Source of the DNA: DRTC01 sp964521025
GTDB taxonomy: Bacteria; Cloacimonadota; Cloacimonadia; Cloacimonadales; TCS61
Reading direction: 5' to 3'
Length of the DNA: 64,000 nt
Assembly (NCBI GenBank): GCA_964521025.1
Contig: CAZFPK010000002.1
Coordinates: forward strand, 62,001 to 126,000
Part shown: in pieces, positions 43,663-54,200 of the stretch
Layout of the letters: the number at the start of each line of letters is the position of its first letter
Numbering within the stretch: position 1 is the stretch's first letter
Program-made: the position numbers and the translations under genes
The notes under the pieces: model-generated
Seen by the model: the letters and a program-made list of their open reading frames with translations, nothing else
The model's database searches: none
Told to the model about the DNA's origin: nothing

Positions 43663-43679
43663 TTGCATTTGTTATACCA
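43663..43679 (-). promoter_or_regulatory. Sigma-54-type promoter of the 43570-37551 unit
   Basis: Minus strand TGGTATAACAAATGCAA, GG-N10-GC, close to the motifs at 34031 and 36779. The GC lies 95 bases upstream of the ATG. Confidence 0.7.
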
Positions 43680-43799
43680 GTTGGATTTTAATGCATTTGT
43701 AATCGATAGAAGATTCTGTAATTATCTGAAATATAGGATATTAGACGGCGAAGATTATTTTTGGACTAATTAATTTTATTTTTTTTTGAAATTTCCGGT

Positions 43800-43846
43800 T
43801 GTTGCAGTTTGTAACAAAAATTTGAGATTTGTTCCAACATGCTACA
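43800..43846. promoter_or_regulatory. Paired enhancer-like dyads upstream of the sigma-54 promoter, copy 2
   Basis: TGTTGCAGTTTGTAACA (43800-43816) and TGTTCCAACATGCTACA (43830-43846) fit TGT-N2-CA-N3-TG-N2-ACA, with centres 30 bp apart and 143 and 173 bp from the promoter GC, nearly the same geometry as at 34165-34211. Confidence 0.7.
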
Positions 43847-43986
43847 ATTTTTATATAGTCATTCTGAAGTTTCTCTTTGCTTATTTATTGCAGAATCTAA
43901 GATTATTTTTTTAGTTATTCTCTAGATATTCCTCATTAGATGCCGTAGAATCCGTCAGCTGCTGGACGGAAAGACAATTTATTAAT

Positions 43987-46305
43987 TCAGGTATTCTTTT
44001 TTATCTGTAGTTCGGAAATTCTCCTGATCAAAGTATGACGGGAAATTCCAAGAATAGTTGCTGCTTTGCTCTGGTTGAAATTTGTTTCTTTCAAGGCAGC
44101 TTTGATCAGCATTTCTTCGTTTTGTTTAATATTATAATTTGATATTTTGTTAAAAGATTGGTCTGTCGAAATCAAAGGAAAACACTTTTTATCGAGAATA
44201 TTATTTTCACAAATTATTAGGGCTCGTTCCACCAAATTTCTCAATTCCCTGACATTTCCCGGAAAATCATAAACTTTCAAAAAATTGAATAATTCTTGAT
44301 CGATTTTTGGATTAAGTTTATTGATTTTCCTGATAAAAATATCGATAAAATGCTTGACCAAAGGTTCGATGTCTTCAGGTCTTTCCCGCAGCGGTGGAAT
44401 ATTTATTATCAAAGTATTCAAGCGATGATAAAGGTCCAACCTGAATTCCTTGTTTGAAACAAGAACATTGATATCCTGGTTGGTTGCTGCAATGATCCGG
44501 ACATCGACAAAAATTTCCTGCTCCAATCCGATCTTTTTTATCTTCTTTTCTTCGATCGCGCGCAAGAGTTTTGCCTGCAGCGATAGCGGCATATCAGCGA
44601 TTTCATCTAGAAAAAGAGTTCCTTTATGAGCCAATTCAAATAGCCCTTTTTTATCTTCGATAGCCCCGGTGAAAGTTCCTTTTTTATGACCGAAGAATTC
44701 GCTTTCCATTAATGTTTCGGGAATTGCCGAACAATTGACCGGGAAGAAACCATACTCCTTTCTCTCACTTGAATGGTGAATTATACGGGCGATGATCTCT
44801 TTCCCGGTGCCGCTTTCTCCGGTGATGATGACATTTGTATCTTTATATTTGGCAGCGTTCAATGTCTCTTTTAGAATACTCTTTATGGATTTACTTTCAC
44901 CGATAAAATTCCTTTCGATGCGCTGCTCCAATTCTTTACTGATCAAAGAATATTTGTCAGCAATATTTTTCAGTTTATCGATCTCATTCTCTTTTTCTTT
45001 TTGTTCAAGTTCGAAATTTATTAGTAATTCGGTTATTCTTTTACTGTTTTTTTCTTTACTTATCTCATTATTTATGTCGGAAAATTTTTTATAAAATTCA
45101 AATGCCTGTTGGAAATCACCTGTTTCAGAATAATAATCAGAAAAAATTTTATAGTTATCCATTAATAATTCTTTGGAATCAATTTTTTGAGCGGTTCGTA
45201 AGCTTTTTGACAGAAAAGAATAGGCTTTCTCAAATTGTTTTAATTTTAGATAGGTTTTTCCAATATCTACAGAAATTGAAGCAATCCCGAATTTATCATT
45301 TATTTTCTCTTTTATTTGGAGTGATTTCAGATAGTATTCAAGAGCTTTCGTAAATTTTTTCCGATACATGAAGATATTCCCGATATTACTAAGAGAATTT
45401 GAAATTCCAATACTATCATCGATTTCTTCCCTGATTTTAAGAGATTCGATTTGATATTCCATTGCTTTTTTAAAGTCGTTAAGATCTGCATAAATAGATC
45501 CAAGATTGCTCGATGAAGAGCCAACTCCAACTTTATCGTTCAATTTTTTTTCAATTTTGTTGGCTTTCTTGATAAATTCCAGAGCTTTATCATAATTTTT
45601 AAGTTCATAATAGATCAATCCAATGTTATTCAGAGAAATTGTTATGTTTTGAATATTATTATTAATTTTTTCATATATTTTAAAGGAATCCAGATAACAT
45701 TCCAAAGCTTTTTCATAATTACTCAATCTAAAATAGATGTTCCCCATATTATTAAGACAGGTTGCTGAATTCCTTATATTCTTCAGTTCACAACTTTTTT
45801 TATATGCAATTATGTAATTTTGCAGAGCGAGTTGATAATTATCCATTTTGAAATGGATATTTCCGAGATTTTTGGAGAAATAAATCAAATCGGTTATATT
45901 TTCGTTTTGTTTGCTTAATTGAAGTGCTTTCGTTGTTACATTCAATGCCTTTTTAAATTTCCTGATATCTTCATAAGACAAACTCAATATTTCCAGTATA
46001 TTTAATTTCTCTTTGTAAGAAAGATAGGATTCATACTCCTTTAAAGTATTATTTAAAAAGCCTATAGCATACTTATAATTTTTATTCTCAAAATGAATAT
46101 CTGCAATTGCTGTTAGAGAATAAATTATTTCTTTTCGATTTTCTGCGATATTTCCGATCACTTTCTTTGCAGTATGAAAATCATGAAAAATTTCTGTTTT
46201 CAAATAATTTTTGTCTAATTTTATGAGAAGTTCAATCTTTTTTGTAGTTGAAGTAGATTTATCTAAAATTACTTGAATGATTTCTTTTAATAATTTATTT
46301 TCCAT
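43987..46305 (-). CDS. TPR-domain sigma-54-dependent transcriptional activator
   Basis: 772 residues. About 390 residues of TPR repeats (for example YEKALECYLDSFKIYEKINN, YDKALEFIKKANKIEKKLND, FTKALEYYLKSLQIKEKIND) replace the usual receiver domain, and a coiled coil links to an AAA+ domain. Walker A GESGTGKEIIARIIH is near residue 493, the sigma-54 contact loop is GTFTGA near 541 (usual GAFTGA), Walker B is GTLFLDEIADM, the arginine finger region FRLDLYHRLN, and R-finger/sensor II PGNVRELRNLVERAL. The C-terminal Fis-type HTH is NQSKAATILGISRHTLIRRIS. It should activate RNA polymerase-sigma-54 at enhancers; the TPR part probably binds a protein or peptide signal. ATG 46305 has a weak AGAGGAAT upstream. 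Confidence 0.92.
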   Translation of the reverse strand: MENKLLKEIIQVILDKSTSTTKKIELLIKLDKNYLKTEIFHDFHTAKKVIGNIAENRKEIIYSLTAIADIHFENKNYKYAIGFLNNTLKEYESYLSYKEKLNILEILSLSYEDIRKFKKALNVTTKALQLSKQNENITDLIYFSKNLGNIHFKMDNYQLALQNYIIAYKKSCELKNIRNSATCLNNMGNIYFRLSNYEKALECYLDSFKIYEKINNNIQNITISLNNIGLIYYELKNYDKALEFIKKANKIEKKLNDKVGVGSSSSNLGSIYADLNDFKKAMEYQIESLKIREEIDDSIGISNSLSNIGNIFMYRKKFTKALEYYLKSLQIKEKINDKFGIASISVDIGKTYLKLKQFEKAYSFLSKSLRTAQKIDSKELLMDNYKIFSDYYSETGDFQQAFEFYKKFSDINNEISKEKNSKRITELLINFELEQKEKENEIDKLKNIADKYSLISKELEQRIERNFIGESKSIKSILKETLNAAKYKDTNVIITGESGTGKEIIARIIHHSSERKEYGFFPVNCSAIPETLMESEFFGHKKGTFTGAIEDKKGLFELAHKGTLFLDEIADMPLSLQAKLLRAIEEKKIKKIGLEQEIFVDVRIIAATNQDINVLVSNKEFRLDLYHRLNTLIINIPPLRERPEDIEPLVKHFIDIFIRKINKLNPKIDQELFNFLKVYDFPGNVRELRNLVERALIICENNILDKKCFPLISTDQSFNKISNYNIKQNEEMLIKAALKETNFNQSKAATILGISRHTLIRRISELQIKKNT

Positions 46306-46420
46306 AATTCCTCTTATTTGATTTTATCGGAATATCAATCTTTTTACATACTTTCAAAGTTTGCCAACCTTGAAGTTTTAATCATTCTGTTCACAAAATT
46401 ATATTAATCATTCAATTATC

Positions 46421-48727
46421 TCATTTTATTTTCAGTTTCGAAATTCTTCTCATCAAAGTATGCCGTGAAATACCGAGAATTTTTGCTGCTTTAATTTGAT
46501 TATTATCTGTTTCTTTTAATGCAGCTTTGATCAGCATTTTCTCGTTTTGTTTGATGTTTAAAACTGTAAACTTATTTGAAAATCTATCAGAAGAGGGCAA
46601 AGGAAAACATTTTTTATCGAGAATATTATTTTCACAAATTATTAATGCTCGTTCCACCAAATTTTTCAATTCCCTGACATTTCCGGGGAAATCATAATTT
46701 TTCAAAAAATCGAGCACCTTATCATCGATTTTCGGTTTAAGTTTATTGATTTTCCGAATGAAGAATTCGACAAAATGCTTTACCAGAGGTTCGATATCTT
46801 CAGGTCTTTCCCGTAAAGGAGCTATGTTTATGATCAGAGTATTCAAACGGTGAAATAGATCTAACCGGAATTTTTGATTTTTAACGAGTTCATTGATATC
46901 CTGGTTAGTTGCAGCAATAATGCGAACATCGACCGGTATTCCTTCTTCGAACCCGATTTTCCTGATCTTCTTTTCTTCGATCGCACGCAGGAGTTTTGCT
47001 TGCAAGGCTGTCGTCATATCAGCAATTTCATCCAGAAAAAGAGTGCCTTTATGAGCCAGTTCAAACAGACCTTTTTTATCTTCGATTGCTCCGGTGAAAG
47101 TTCCTTTTTTATGACCGAAAAATTCACTTTCCAATAATGTTTCGGGAATTGCCGAACAATTGACCGGGAAGAAACCATTCTCCTTTCTCTCGCTGGCATG
47201 ATGGATGATACGAGCGATTATCTCTTTTCCTGTTCCACTTTCGCCTGTGATAATCACATTTGTATCTTTATATTTGGCAGCATTAAGAGTCTCTTTTAAT
47301 ATTTCCTTTATAGCTTTGCTTTCACCGATAAAATTTTTTTCTATCCGTTGCTGAAGTTCTTTGTTGATCAAGGAATATTTATCTTTGAATTTCCTAAGTT
47401 TTTCGATCTCATTTTCTTTTTCTTTTTGCTCGAGCTCGAAATTTATTTGAAGTTCGGTTATTTTTTTACCGGTTTTTTCTTTTTGAATTTCGTCTTTTGA
47501 ATCTGTATATTTTTTATGATAAGATAAAGCTTTTTTATAGTCGTTTATTTCAGAATAATAGTCTGATAAACTACTGTAAATCCTGTCTAATATTTCTTTA
47601 GAAGCGATTTTTTTTGCTATTTTCAGACCTTTATCGAGGTAGAGAAATGCTGTTTTATATTCTTTTAATTTCAGGTAAGTGTTTCCTAAATTATCATAAA
47701 CGATTATTTTTCCTAATCTATTGTTTCGTTCTTCATGTATTTTTAGAGTTCTGTGATAATATTCGAGAGCTTTTTTGTATTCCTTTTGATAACGGAAAAC
47801 ATTGCCGATATTATTCAAAGAGCCGGATATATCGAGATTATTACCTAATTGTTCTCTCATTTTTATGACTTTTTTATGATATGCTAAAGCCTTCCGAAAA
47901 TTCTTCATTTGATCGTATATGATCCCAACATTGTTTAATGAAGATGCTATTTTGAGTTTGTTGTTCGTTTTTTTATATATTTCAATAGCTTTATCGATAA
48001 ATTCTAAAGCTTTCTTAAAATTATTAAGCTTGAAATAGACCAATCCAATGTTATTCAATGAACTGGCGATTCCGTTTTTGTTATCACTTTTCTTAGTAAT
48101 TTTAAATGATTTTTGATAATTTTCCAGAGCTTTTTCATAATTACTCAATCGGGCATACGCGTTCCCAATGTTAATCAGACATTTAGCAAGACTCTTGTTA
48201 TTCTGCAGTTCAATGCTTAATTTATATGCTGTTTTATAATGGTGTAAAGCCTTTTTGTAATTATCGAGTTTAAGATACATGTTTCCTGCATTGTTGCAAA
48301 AGTAATTAATATCCTTTTTATTCTCTTCTTGTTCGCTCAATTTTAGTCCTTGCTGGAAGTATTCGAGGGCTTCCTGAAATTTTCCTTTTTTTTCATGGGA
48401 TAGACCTAATTTATCGAGAATATCTGTCTTTTCTTTGTAGGAAAATTCTGATGCGAAAGTATGATAAGATTTGGTTAAAAAATCGATTGTTCTATTATAA
48501 TTTTTGAGTTCAAAATTAATAAAACCGATATTAGTTAAAAAATTGAAAATTTCTTTCTTATTATTAGAGTATTTTTCGATGTATTTTTTAGCTGTTTTGA
48601 AATCTGTGAAAAGTCCGGCATTTTGGAATTTTTGATCGATTTCTTTTAAAATTTTGGTTTTCTTTTTTATCAAAATCGATTTATTTGTTATTGTCCGGAT
48701 TATTTTTTCCCTTTTTTCTATTTCCAT
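46421..48727 (-). CDS. TPR-domain sigma-54-dependent transcriptional activator, paralogue
   Basis: 768 residues, same order as the gene at 43987: TPR array to about residue 400 (FQEALEYFQQGLKLSEQEEN, YEKALENYQKSFKITKKSDN, YKKALEYYHRTLKIHEERNN), coiled coil, AAA+ with GESGTGKEIIARIIHHASER, GTFTGAIEDKKGLFELAHKG, LFLDEIADM, PGNVRELKNLVERALII, and a Fis-type HTH NQIKAAKILGISRHTLMRRIS. The AAA+ and HTH parts are far more alike between the two proteins than the TPR parts, so they may read different inputs but bind similar DNA. It lies 115 bases upstream of its paralogue in the same direction. No sigma-54 promoter was found before either gene. Confidence 0.92.
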   Translation of the reverse strand: MEIEKREKIIRTITNKSILIKKKTKILKEIDQKFQNAGLFTDFKTAKKYIEKYSNNKKEIFNFLTNIGFINFELKNYNRTIDFLTKSYHTFASEFSYKEKTDILDKLGLSHEKKGKFQEALEYFQQGLKLSEQEENKKDINYFCNNAGNMYLKLDNYKKALHHYKTAYKLSIELQNNKSLAKCLINIGNAYARLSNYEKALENYQKSFKITKKSDNKNGIASSLNNIGLVYFKLNNFKKALEFIDKAIEIYKKTNNKLKIASSLNNVGIIYDQMKNFRKALAYHKKVIKMREQLGNNLDISGSLNNIGNVFRYQKEYKKALEYYHRTLKIHEERNNRLGKIIVYDNLGNTYLKLKEYKTAFLYLDKGLKIAKKIASKEILDRIYSSLSDYYSEINDYKKALSYHKKYTDSKDEIQKEKTGKKITELQINFELEQKEKENEIEKLRKFKDKYSLINKELQQRIEKNFIGESKAIKEILKETLNAAKYKDTNVIITGESGTGKEIIARIIHHASERKENGFFPVNCSAIPETLLESEFFGHKKGTFTGAIEDKKGLFELAHKGTLFLDEIADMTTALQAKLLRAIEEKKIRKIGFEEGIPVDVRIIAATNQDINELVKNQKFRLDLFHRLNTLIINIAPLRERPEDIEPLVKHFVEFFIRKINKLKPKIDDKVLDFLKNYDFPGNVRELKNLVERALIICENNILDKKCFPLPSSDRFSNKFTVLNIKQNEKMLIKAALKETDNNQIKAAKILGISRHTLMRRISKLKIK

Positions 48728-48801
48728 AAAATAATTCTCTCACCTTGATCTATCTCGATGTTAATGGATTTTGGTAAAATTCCAAATAATATATCTCAAG
48801 T

Positions 48802-49639
48802 TCAATTTTTGTTGAATTGATTGTCGTCTAAATTCAGATTCCAGAGTTCGCTGCCGAGGAATTGAGTGTAATAGGAATGGGCAGATGCTTTTTCAACGAT
48901 TAGAGAAACTGCATTATCATTAACACCAAAATTAGTATTTATAAATTTTGTTTTGATAAAGGCTGATAACTCTTTCGGGTCGATCTTCTTTAAGATCAGA
49001 TGTTTTCCGCTTTTATAAAATGCCCGGTCATGACGATTGAAAATCTCGTCCATAAGGTGTCGTTTGCTGCCCATAAAAATGTAGGAAATATTATTATGTT
49101 CCTGAAAGATACTTCTCATTTTGCGTTCGATCTCTTCATCAGCATAATTAGTTATCTCCTGGAACTCATCAAAAACAACAACAGCATTTTTCTTCTTTTT
49201 ATCGGTAATTTTCTTTACAGACATAAATAGATCTTCGAGGAGAACCGGTATACTTTCCGGAGATTTATCATAAGAAAACTCGAATTCGGTTTGCCCTTCT
49301 GTTCGACTTTTGGGATCAGAAAAGGAATTAATTTTTTCAGGATTTGGATAATTCTCTCGATTTTTCCTGTTAGATTTTTAGCGATTCCAGAAGCGTATAT
49401 TTCAATGAATTTCTGTTTGGTGATGGCAGGATAAAGATCGATGTAATAGGTTAGAATTCCTTTTTTACGAACCCTGTTCAATACTTCCTTGATGAGAGAA
49501 GTTTTCCAAACCTGCGAGGAGAAAACAAGATCACATTTTGACTGTTTTCAATATCCCTGCTGAGTTCAGCGATTTCTTTTTTGCGGTTACAAAAGTCCTC
49601 ACCGGTTACTATCTTTCCGTAAATAAAAGGATTTTTCAT
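48802..49639 (-). pseudogene. Frameshifted AAA ATPase (PF01637/archaeal-type ATPase family)
   Basis: Starts MKNPFIYGKIVTGEDFCNRK at 49639, followed by an AELSRDIENSQNVILFSPRRFGK P-loop. The P-loop frame is lost after GGAAAA near 49505, where one A is missing for GKTSL. The second frame runs to about 49300 (KEVLNRVRKKGILTYYIDLYPAITKQKF) and a second indel follows before EFEFSYDKSPESIPVLLEDL. The third frame has VVVFDEFQEITNYADEEIERKMRSIFQEH, IFMGSKRHLMDEIF and stops at 48802, without the usual C-terminal nuclease-like part. Members often work as stand-alone ATPases of unclear role. Not functional as written. Confidence 0.8.
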
Positions 49640-49690
49640 TCATTACCTCGATGAAAATTTAATTCGATTTTCTCTTTACGCAACCTGCGG

Positions 49691-49764
49691 TACGCAATTT
49701 GCGTAATTTTTTTAAGATACAGAAACGACTTGTCCCAATGCCTTCGGGATGCGAGTCGTTTCTG
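49691..49764. repeat. Hairpin pair upstream of the broken ATPase gene
   Basis: TACGCA-ATT-TGCGTA (49691-49705), followed by seven T on the plus strand, and CAGAAACGACT (49720-49730) with AGTCGTTTCTG (49754-49764) enclosing TCCCAATGCCTTCGGGA. No gene reads into the T-run from the left, so the first may be repeat-derived rather than a terminator. Confidence 0.5.
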
Positions 49765-49821
49765 AAAACCTCTCCAAAATCCTCAAGTCGCACTCACTTC
49801 GTTCGTAGCAACTCGAGTATT

Positions 49822-51081
49822 TTAATTCACAGCCGTTACATGATAAAATTCCTTTTCTTCGGTTATTGCTTCACTCCAGCTGGTTTCCGCAATTTCATCT
49901 TGAAATGTCCAGTTTTCAAAAGCAACATACGGATCGTTCGAAGAGTAGATTTTATAGGATGTTGCGTTCTCAACACTATCCCAGGAAATATCCACAGAAT
50001 CTGAGGAAACTGAAATAATGACATTTTGCGGAGCACCGAGTGTAACAGATTGATGAAAGTATAATGCTCCCATATCGTTTCTTGTTCCGTCAGGGTCATT
50101 ATAACCTGGAGCAGGATCACCGGAATCAATACAAGGAGATTTTGTTCCATCATCGATTGGATAATTAGCCCAGGTTAAATTGTAATCATTATTTCCAGTA
50201 TCTGCAAATAATGGATCTGCATCAATATTACCTGTTCCGATCCATCCTCCTTGTATGTCCGAATATGTTGCAGCTACAGAACCGGAATATAAGAATATTT
50301 CCTCCGGAATATTGTTCCATAAAATACAATTCATTATAGTAAGAGCTGATAAATAACAGAAAAAACTACCTCCGTTTTCAGCAGTATTTCCGCTAATGGT
50401 AGAATTAAATAAAACAGGATCAGAATCATGACACATAATAGCTCCGCCCCAGAAAGTAGCTGTATTTTTACAAATTATAACATTTGTTAATACAGGATTA
50501 GAAGAATAGCAGTTTATACCACCACCATCGATACCGGAACTGTTTCTACTTATAGTTACGCCTGTTAATACCGGAGAGGAATTATTAATGTTGATTCCGC
50601 CACCAAAAAGTTCGGCACTATTTTTTGTAATCAGGCAATTTTCTATTAAAATATCAGATGAATAAGAACAGTGGATTGCTCCTCCGCAATTATCAGGATT
50701 AGAACCAATAGCTTTGCCATATTCCAATTTGCAATATACGACTTTAGAACTATCCTGACCATTTGTTTCAGTATCTGAAAATCTCAAACCATGCCAGCCT
50801 GCAGTTGTATCCTGAGCAGTGAAATAGATTGAATCTGATTCTGTGCCTTGTGCTAATAATCTACCATAAATATTGAACTTATAATGCCCAGAGAAAATCA
50901 CTTCTATTCCAGGTTCGATAGTTAATTCATCTCCAACCTGGATATTAATTTCCCCGTCGATAATGTAGGGACTATTGGCAGAAGTCCAGGTTCCGTTTAC
51001 ATCTCCTGCCGGAATGTGTGTATCAGCAGATAGTACACTGATCGCTAATAATATTCCGGATAATAAGAAAATCTTTTTCAT
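49822..51081 (-). CDS. Exported beta-helix protein with Fn3-type C-terminus
   Basis: 420 residues from ATG 51081 (GAAGGAATT upstream; an in-frame ATG 24 codons earlier has no ribosome binding site). Signal peptide MKKIFLLSGILLAISVLSAD. AGDVNGTWTSANSPYIIDGEINIQVGDELTIEPGIEV is the common cap before a right-handed beta-helix. The helix has rungs GGAIHCSYSSDILIENCLIT, GGGININNSSPVLTGVTIS, GGGINCYSSNPVLTNVIIC, GGAIMCHDSDPVLFNSTIS, and closes with DIDADPLFAD-like (NIDADPLFAD) and SPCIDSGDPAPGYNDPDGTRNDMGAL. The C-terminus is an Fn3-like module ending FYHVTAVN. No catalytic residues were recognised. Same C-terminal class as the giant gene 168 bases upstream. Confidence 0.8.
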   Translation of the reverse strand: MKKIFLLSGILLAISVLSADTHIPAGDVNGTWTSANSPYIIDGEINIQVGDELTIEPGIEVIFSGHYKFNIYGRLLAQGTESDSIYFTAQDTTAGWHGLRFSDTETNGQDSSKVVYCKLEYGKAIGSNPDNCGGAIHCSYSSDILIENCLITKNSAELFGGGININNSSPVLTGVTISRNSSGIDGGGINCYSSNPVLTNVIICKNTATFWGGAIMCHDSDPVLFNSTISGNTAENGGSFFCYLSALTIMNCILWNNIPEEIFLYSGSVAATYSDIQGGWIGTGNIDADPLFADTGNNDYNLTWANYPIDDGTKSPCIDSGDPAPGYNDPDGTRNDMGALYFHQSVTLGAPQNVIISVSSDSVDISWDSVENATSYKIYSSNDPYVAFENWTFQDEIAETSWSEAITEEKEFYHVTAVN

Positions 51082-51224
51082 AATTCCTTCTTTTTTGCTA
51101 ATTGCCGGATTATAAAATTTATGAATCCATAGCAAATTATCGATATTTTTCATTTTAAATGAATCCTGGGATAGAATTATAACTTTTCCATCAAAAACCC
51201 GTCACAATCCTGATTTGGATGCAG

Positions 51225-51243
51225 CTCAAACAAATTGTTTGAG
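51225..51243. repeat. Perfect 3-nt-loop hairpin after the giant gene's stop region
   Basis: CTCAAACA-AAT-TGTTTGAG, 8-bp perfect stem, immediately downstream (minus strand) of the TGA at 51249. It may serve as a 3' mRNA end structure. Confidence 0.55.
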
Positions 51244-51248
51244 TTACA

Positions 51249-54200
51249 TCAATTCACCGCCTTCACATAATAAAATTTCTTAATCCCGGAAACCGCTTCG
51301 CTCCAGTTCGTTTCCGTTCCTGTCCATTCAACATTTGTGAAAGTTCCATAAGGATCTGTATCGGAACAGATTTTGTAGGAACTTGCGTCGGCTACGACAT
51401 CCCAACCGATATGAACCGAATCAACAGTAATAGAGATAACCACATTTTGCGGAGCATCGGGAGAAGAAACCGCACCGACAGTTACGCTGTAATTATTTCC
51501 GGAATTATTGTCGGTATATTCGGGACCATTATAATCTTCGGCTGTGATGTAGAAGGAAACTGTGTCGTCATTCTCGATTTCGTTGCCGTTTTCGAGGATA
51601 ACTTGCCAATAAGAATTTCCGGTTTCAGGGTTGTTACTCGACCAGTCGAAAGATTTAGCGTTCCAGGCAGTATCATTCAAAGTATAATTCAATTCAATGT
51701 AAAATTCGGAATTGGCATTTATATCTATTCCTTCGATTTCCGCTTCGATTTTGATGCTGTCGTCATAAGCAACAGAACCTTCGTTTATGAAATTCGTGAA
51801 AGCGGAATTAGTGCTGTCCAAAAAGGAAACTGCGGTGATTTCTCCAATCTCGATATCGTTCCAAAAATCATCTTCCAGAACCTGCACCGAATCCGCATCA
51901 TCGATGTAGAAAGTCCGGTTGGAGATAGATTCCCATTCCCAACCTCGTAAAGAGGAATGGTTGCGAGCGTATTTGTATTCAACTTCCGTGCTGCTGCCGC
52001 CGGGAAAAATTACATCGACTTCATAAACGCCGTCTGCAATTGTATCATCGAGTTTTGTACTGCCGACATCCCAGACTAAAGGCAAAGTATTTCCCTGGAT
52101 AAAGACACTGTCTGCTTCCAGAGTTCCGATTTTCAAAGTGAAAGTAACAGTTACATCCTGGTCGATATTCGTATCGGCAACAGTGACGGAATAATTATTT
52201 CCCTGATTATTATCGCTGTATTCCGGACCATTGTAATCTGTTCCGGTGATGTAGAATTCGATATCATCTCCATCGGAAATCTCGACACCATTTTCCAAAC
52301 TGACTCTCCAATATGATTTTGTATTTTCAAGATTATTGCTGAACCAATCGAAACTTTTCGAGAGCCGGTTTCGGGAATCCAGAGAATAAAGGAGTTCTGC
52401 GGAAAAACCGGAATTGGCATTCACATCAGCACCGTTAATCTCGATTTCGATATTCACATCACTTCCGGAAGAAACTGTTCCATTATCATTAAAGTTAGTG
52501 AATTCGGACGGATAATTTTTCGGCAGGAAAGAGACCCCGGTCAGTTCAGCGACCGCAACATCATCCCAATAATCCATCGCCAATGTTTGAGCAGTTTCCG
52601 CATCATCGATGGTAAAAGTTCGGTTTGGAATGCTTTCCCAGGTGTAATTCACGCTGTCCTGGTAAATGAGTGTATATTTGTATGGCACAGTAATTTCGCT
52701 ACCGGTAGGGAAAATCACATCGACTTCATAAATGTTATTTTCATCTGTATCGGACATCTGCATCGAGCCGGGAGTCCAATCCAACGGAGAAATTCCGCCT
52801 TGCAGAGAAACACTGTCCGCTGCGATTGTTCCAAGATTCAAAGAGAAGGAAACTGTTACCGGCTGGGAAGTTCCTTCACTCGATATCCGAACCTGATAAT
52901 TCGCTCCGCCGTTGTTGTCATAAACAGTCGGACCATTATAATCTTCTGCGGAAATGTAGAAAGTGATGTTATCTCCATCAAAAACTTCATTTCCATTTTC
53001 CAGAGTTACTCGCCAGTAAGATTTATTCGTGCCGACATTGTTGTTATACCAGCCGAAACCTTTCGTATGCCAGGTTGTTTCATCGAAAGTGTAATTCAAA
53101 GTAGCACTGAAATTGGAATTTGCTGCTTCATCGACGCCATGGACCTGAACTTCGAAATCGACCGAACTACCGGTGTCGAGAGTGTCGCTATCATCGAAGT
53201 TAGTGAATTCGGAAGGGAAACTTAAAGGCAGAAAAGTAACTCCGGTGATTTCCGATAATGAACCGTTATTCCAGATATCGGTGGGAAGATTCTGGGTCGA
53301 GCCGGAATCATCAATCTCGAAAGTGCGGTTATCGGTTGTTTCCCAGGTCCAGACAGTTTCTCCATCGGGAATGATGGCATATTTGTATTCCACATCTTTT
53401 ACGCTTCCGGATGGGAAAAGCACATCGAGAGTATAAATATTATCCAGTTCCGGATCAGACATTTCAGAACTACCGACCGCCCACTCTAATGGTGACACAC
53501 TTCCCTGCAACGAAACATTTTCAGCATTGTTCGAACCGAGATCGAGAGTAAAAGTTACGGTTACATCATTGTTTGTTCCTTCTCCATCGAGATAAACAGT
53601 AAAGTTATTTCCGCTATTATCATCCGTATATTCCGGACCGTTGTAATCGGTGGCAGAGAGGTAGAATCCGAGTGAATCCTCGTCTGCGATTTCCACTCCG
53701 TTTTCGAGTGTAACTCTCCAATAAGAAAGGTCATTTTCCGCATCATTCAGATGCCAGTAAAAGTTTTTGGTGCCGGAACTTGTTTGTGTTTCATAATGAA
53801 GAGTTACTTCGAATCCTGAATTAGCATCCACATCTGCTCCGGTAATTTCCGCTTCGATAGCGAGTGAACTTCCCATGCTCAAAGTATCATTATGAGAAAA
53901 ATTAGTGAATTCCGATTCCGAATCTGCCAGAAACCGGACGCTGTCCAGTTCCGTGACTTCGCTATTGTTCCAATAAACAAGCGGCAGGATTTGGGTTGGA
54001 TTGGAATCATCGAGAGTAAAAGAGCGATTGTCGATGGTTTCCCAAAACCAGGTATCGGATTCATTTTTTGTATATTTATACTGCACTTCATAATTTCTTC
54101 CAGCAGGAAAAACAACATCGGTCGTATATATTTTGTCACCATTCGGGTCTGTCAGAAGCGTGCTTCCTTCATTCCAATCGAGCGGAGAAGCGCTTCCCTG

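Noticed and set aside
49691..49712. Plus-strand terminator TACGCA-ATT-TGCGTA followed by T-run
   Set aside because: No plus-strand gene ends here; it is listed as a repeat of the 3-nt-loop palindrome class instead.
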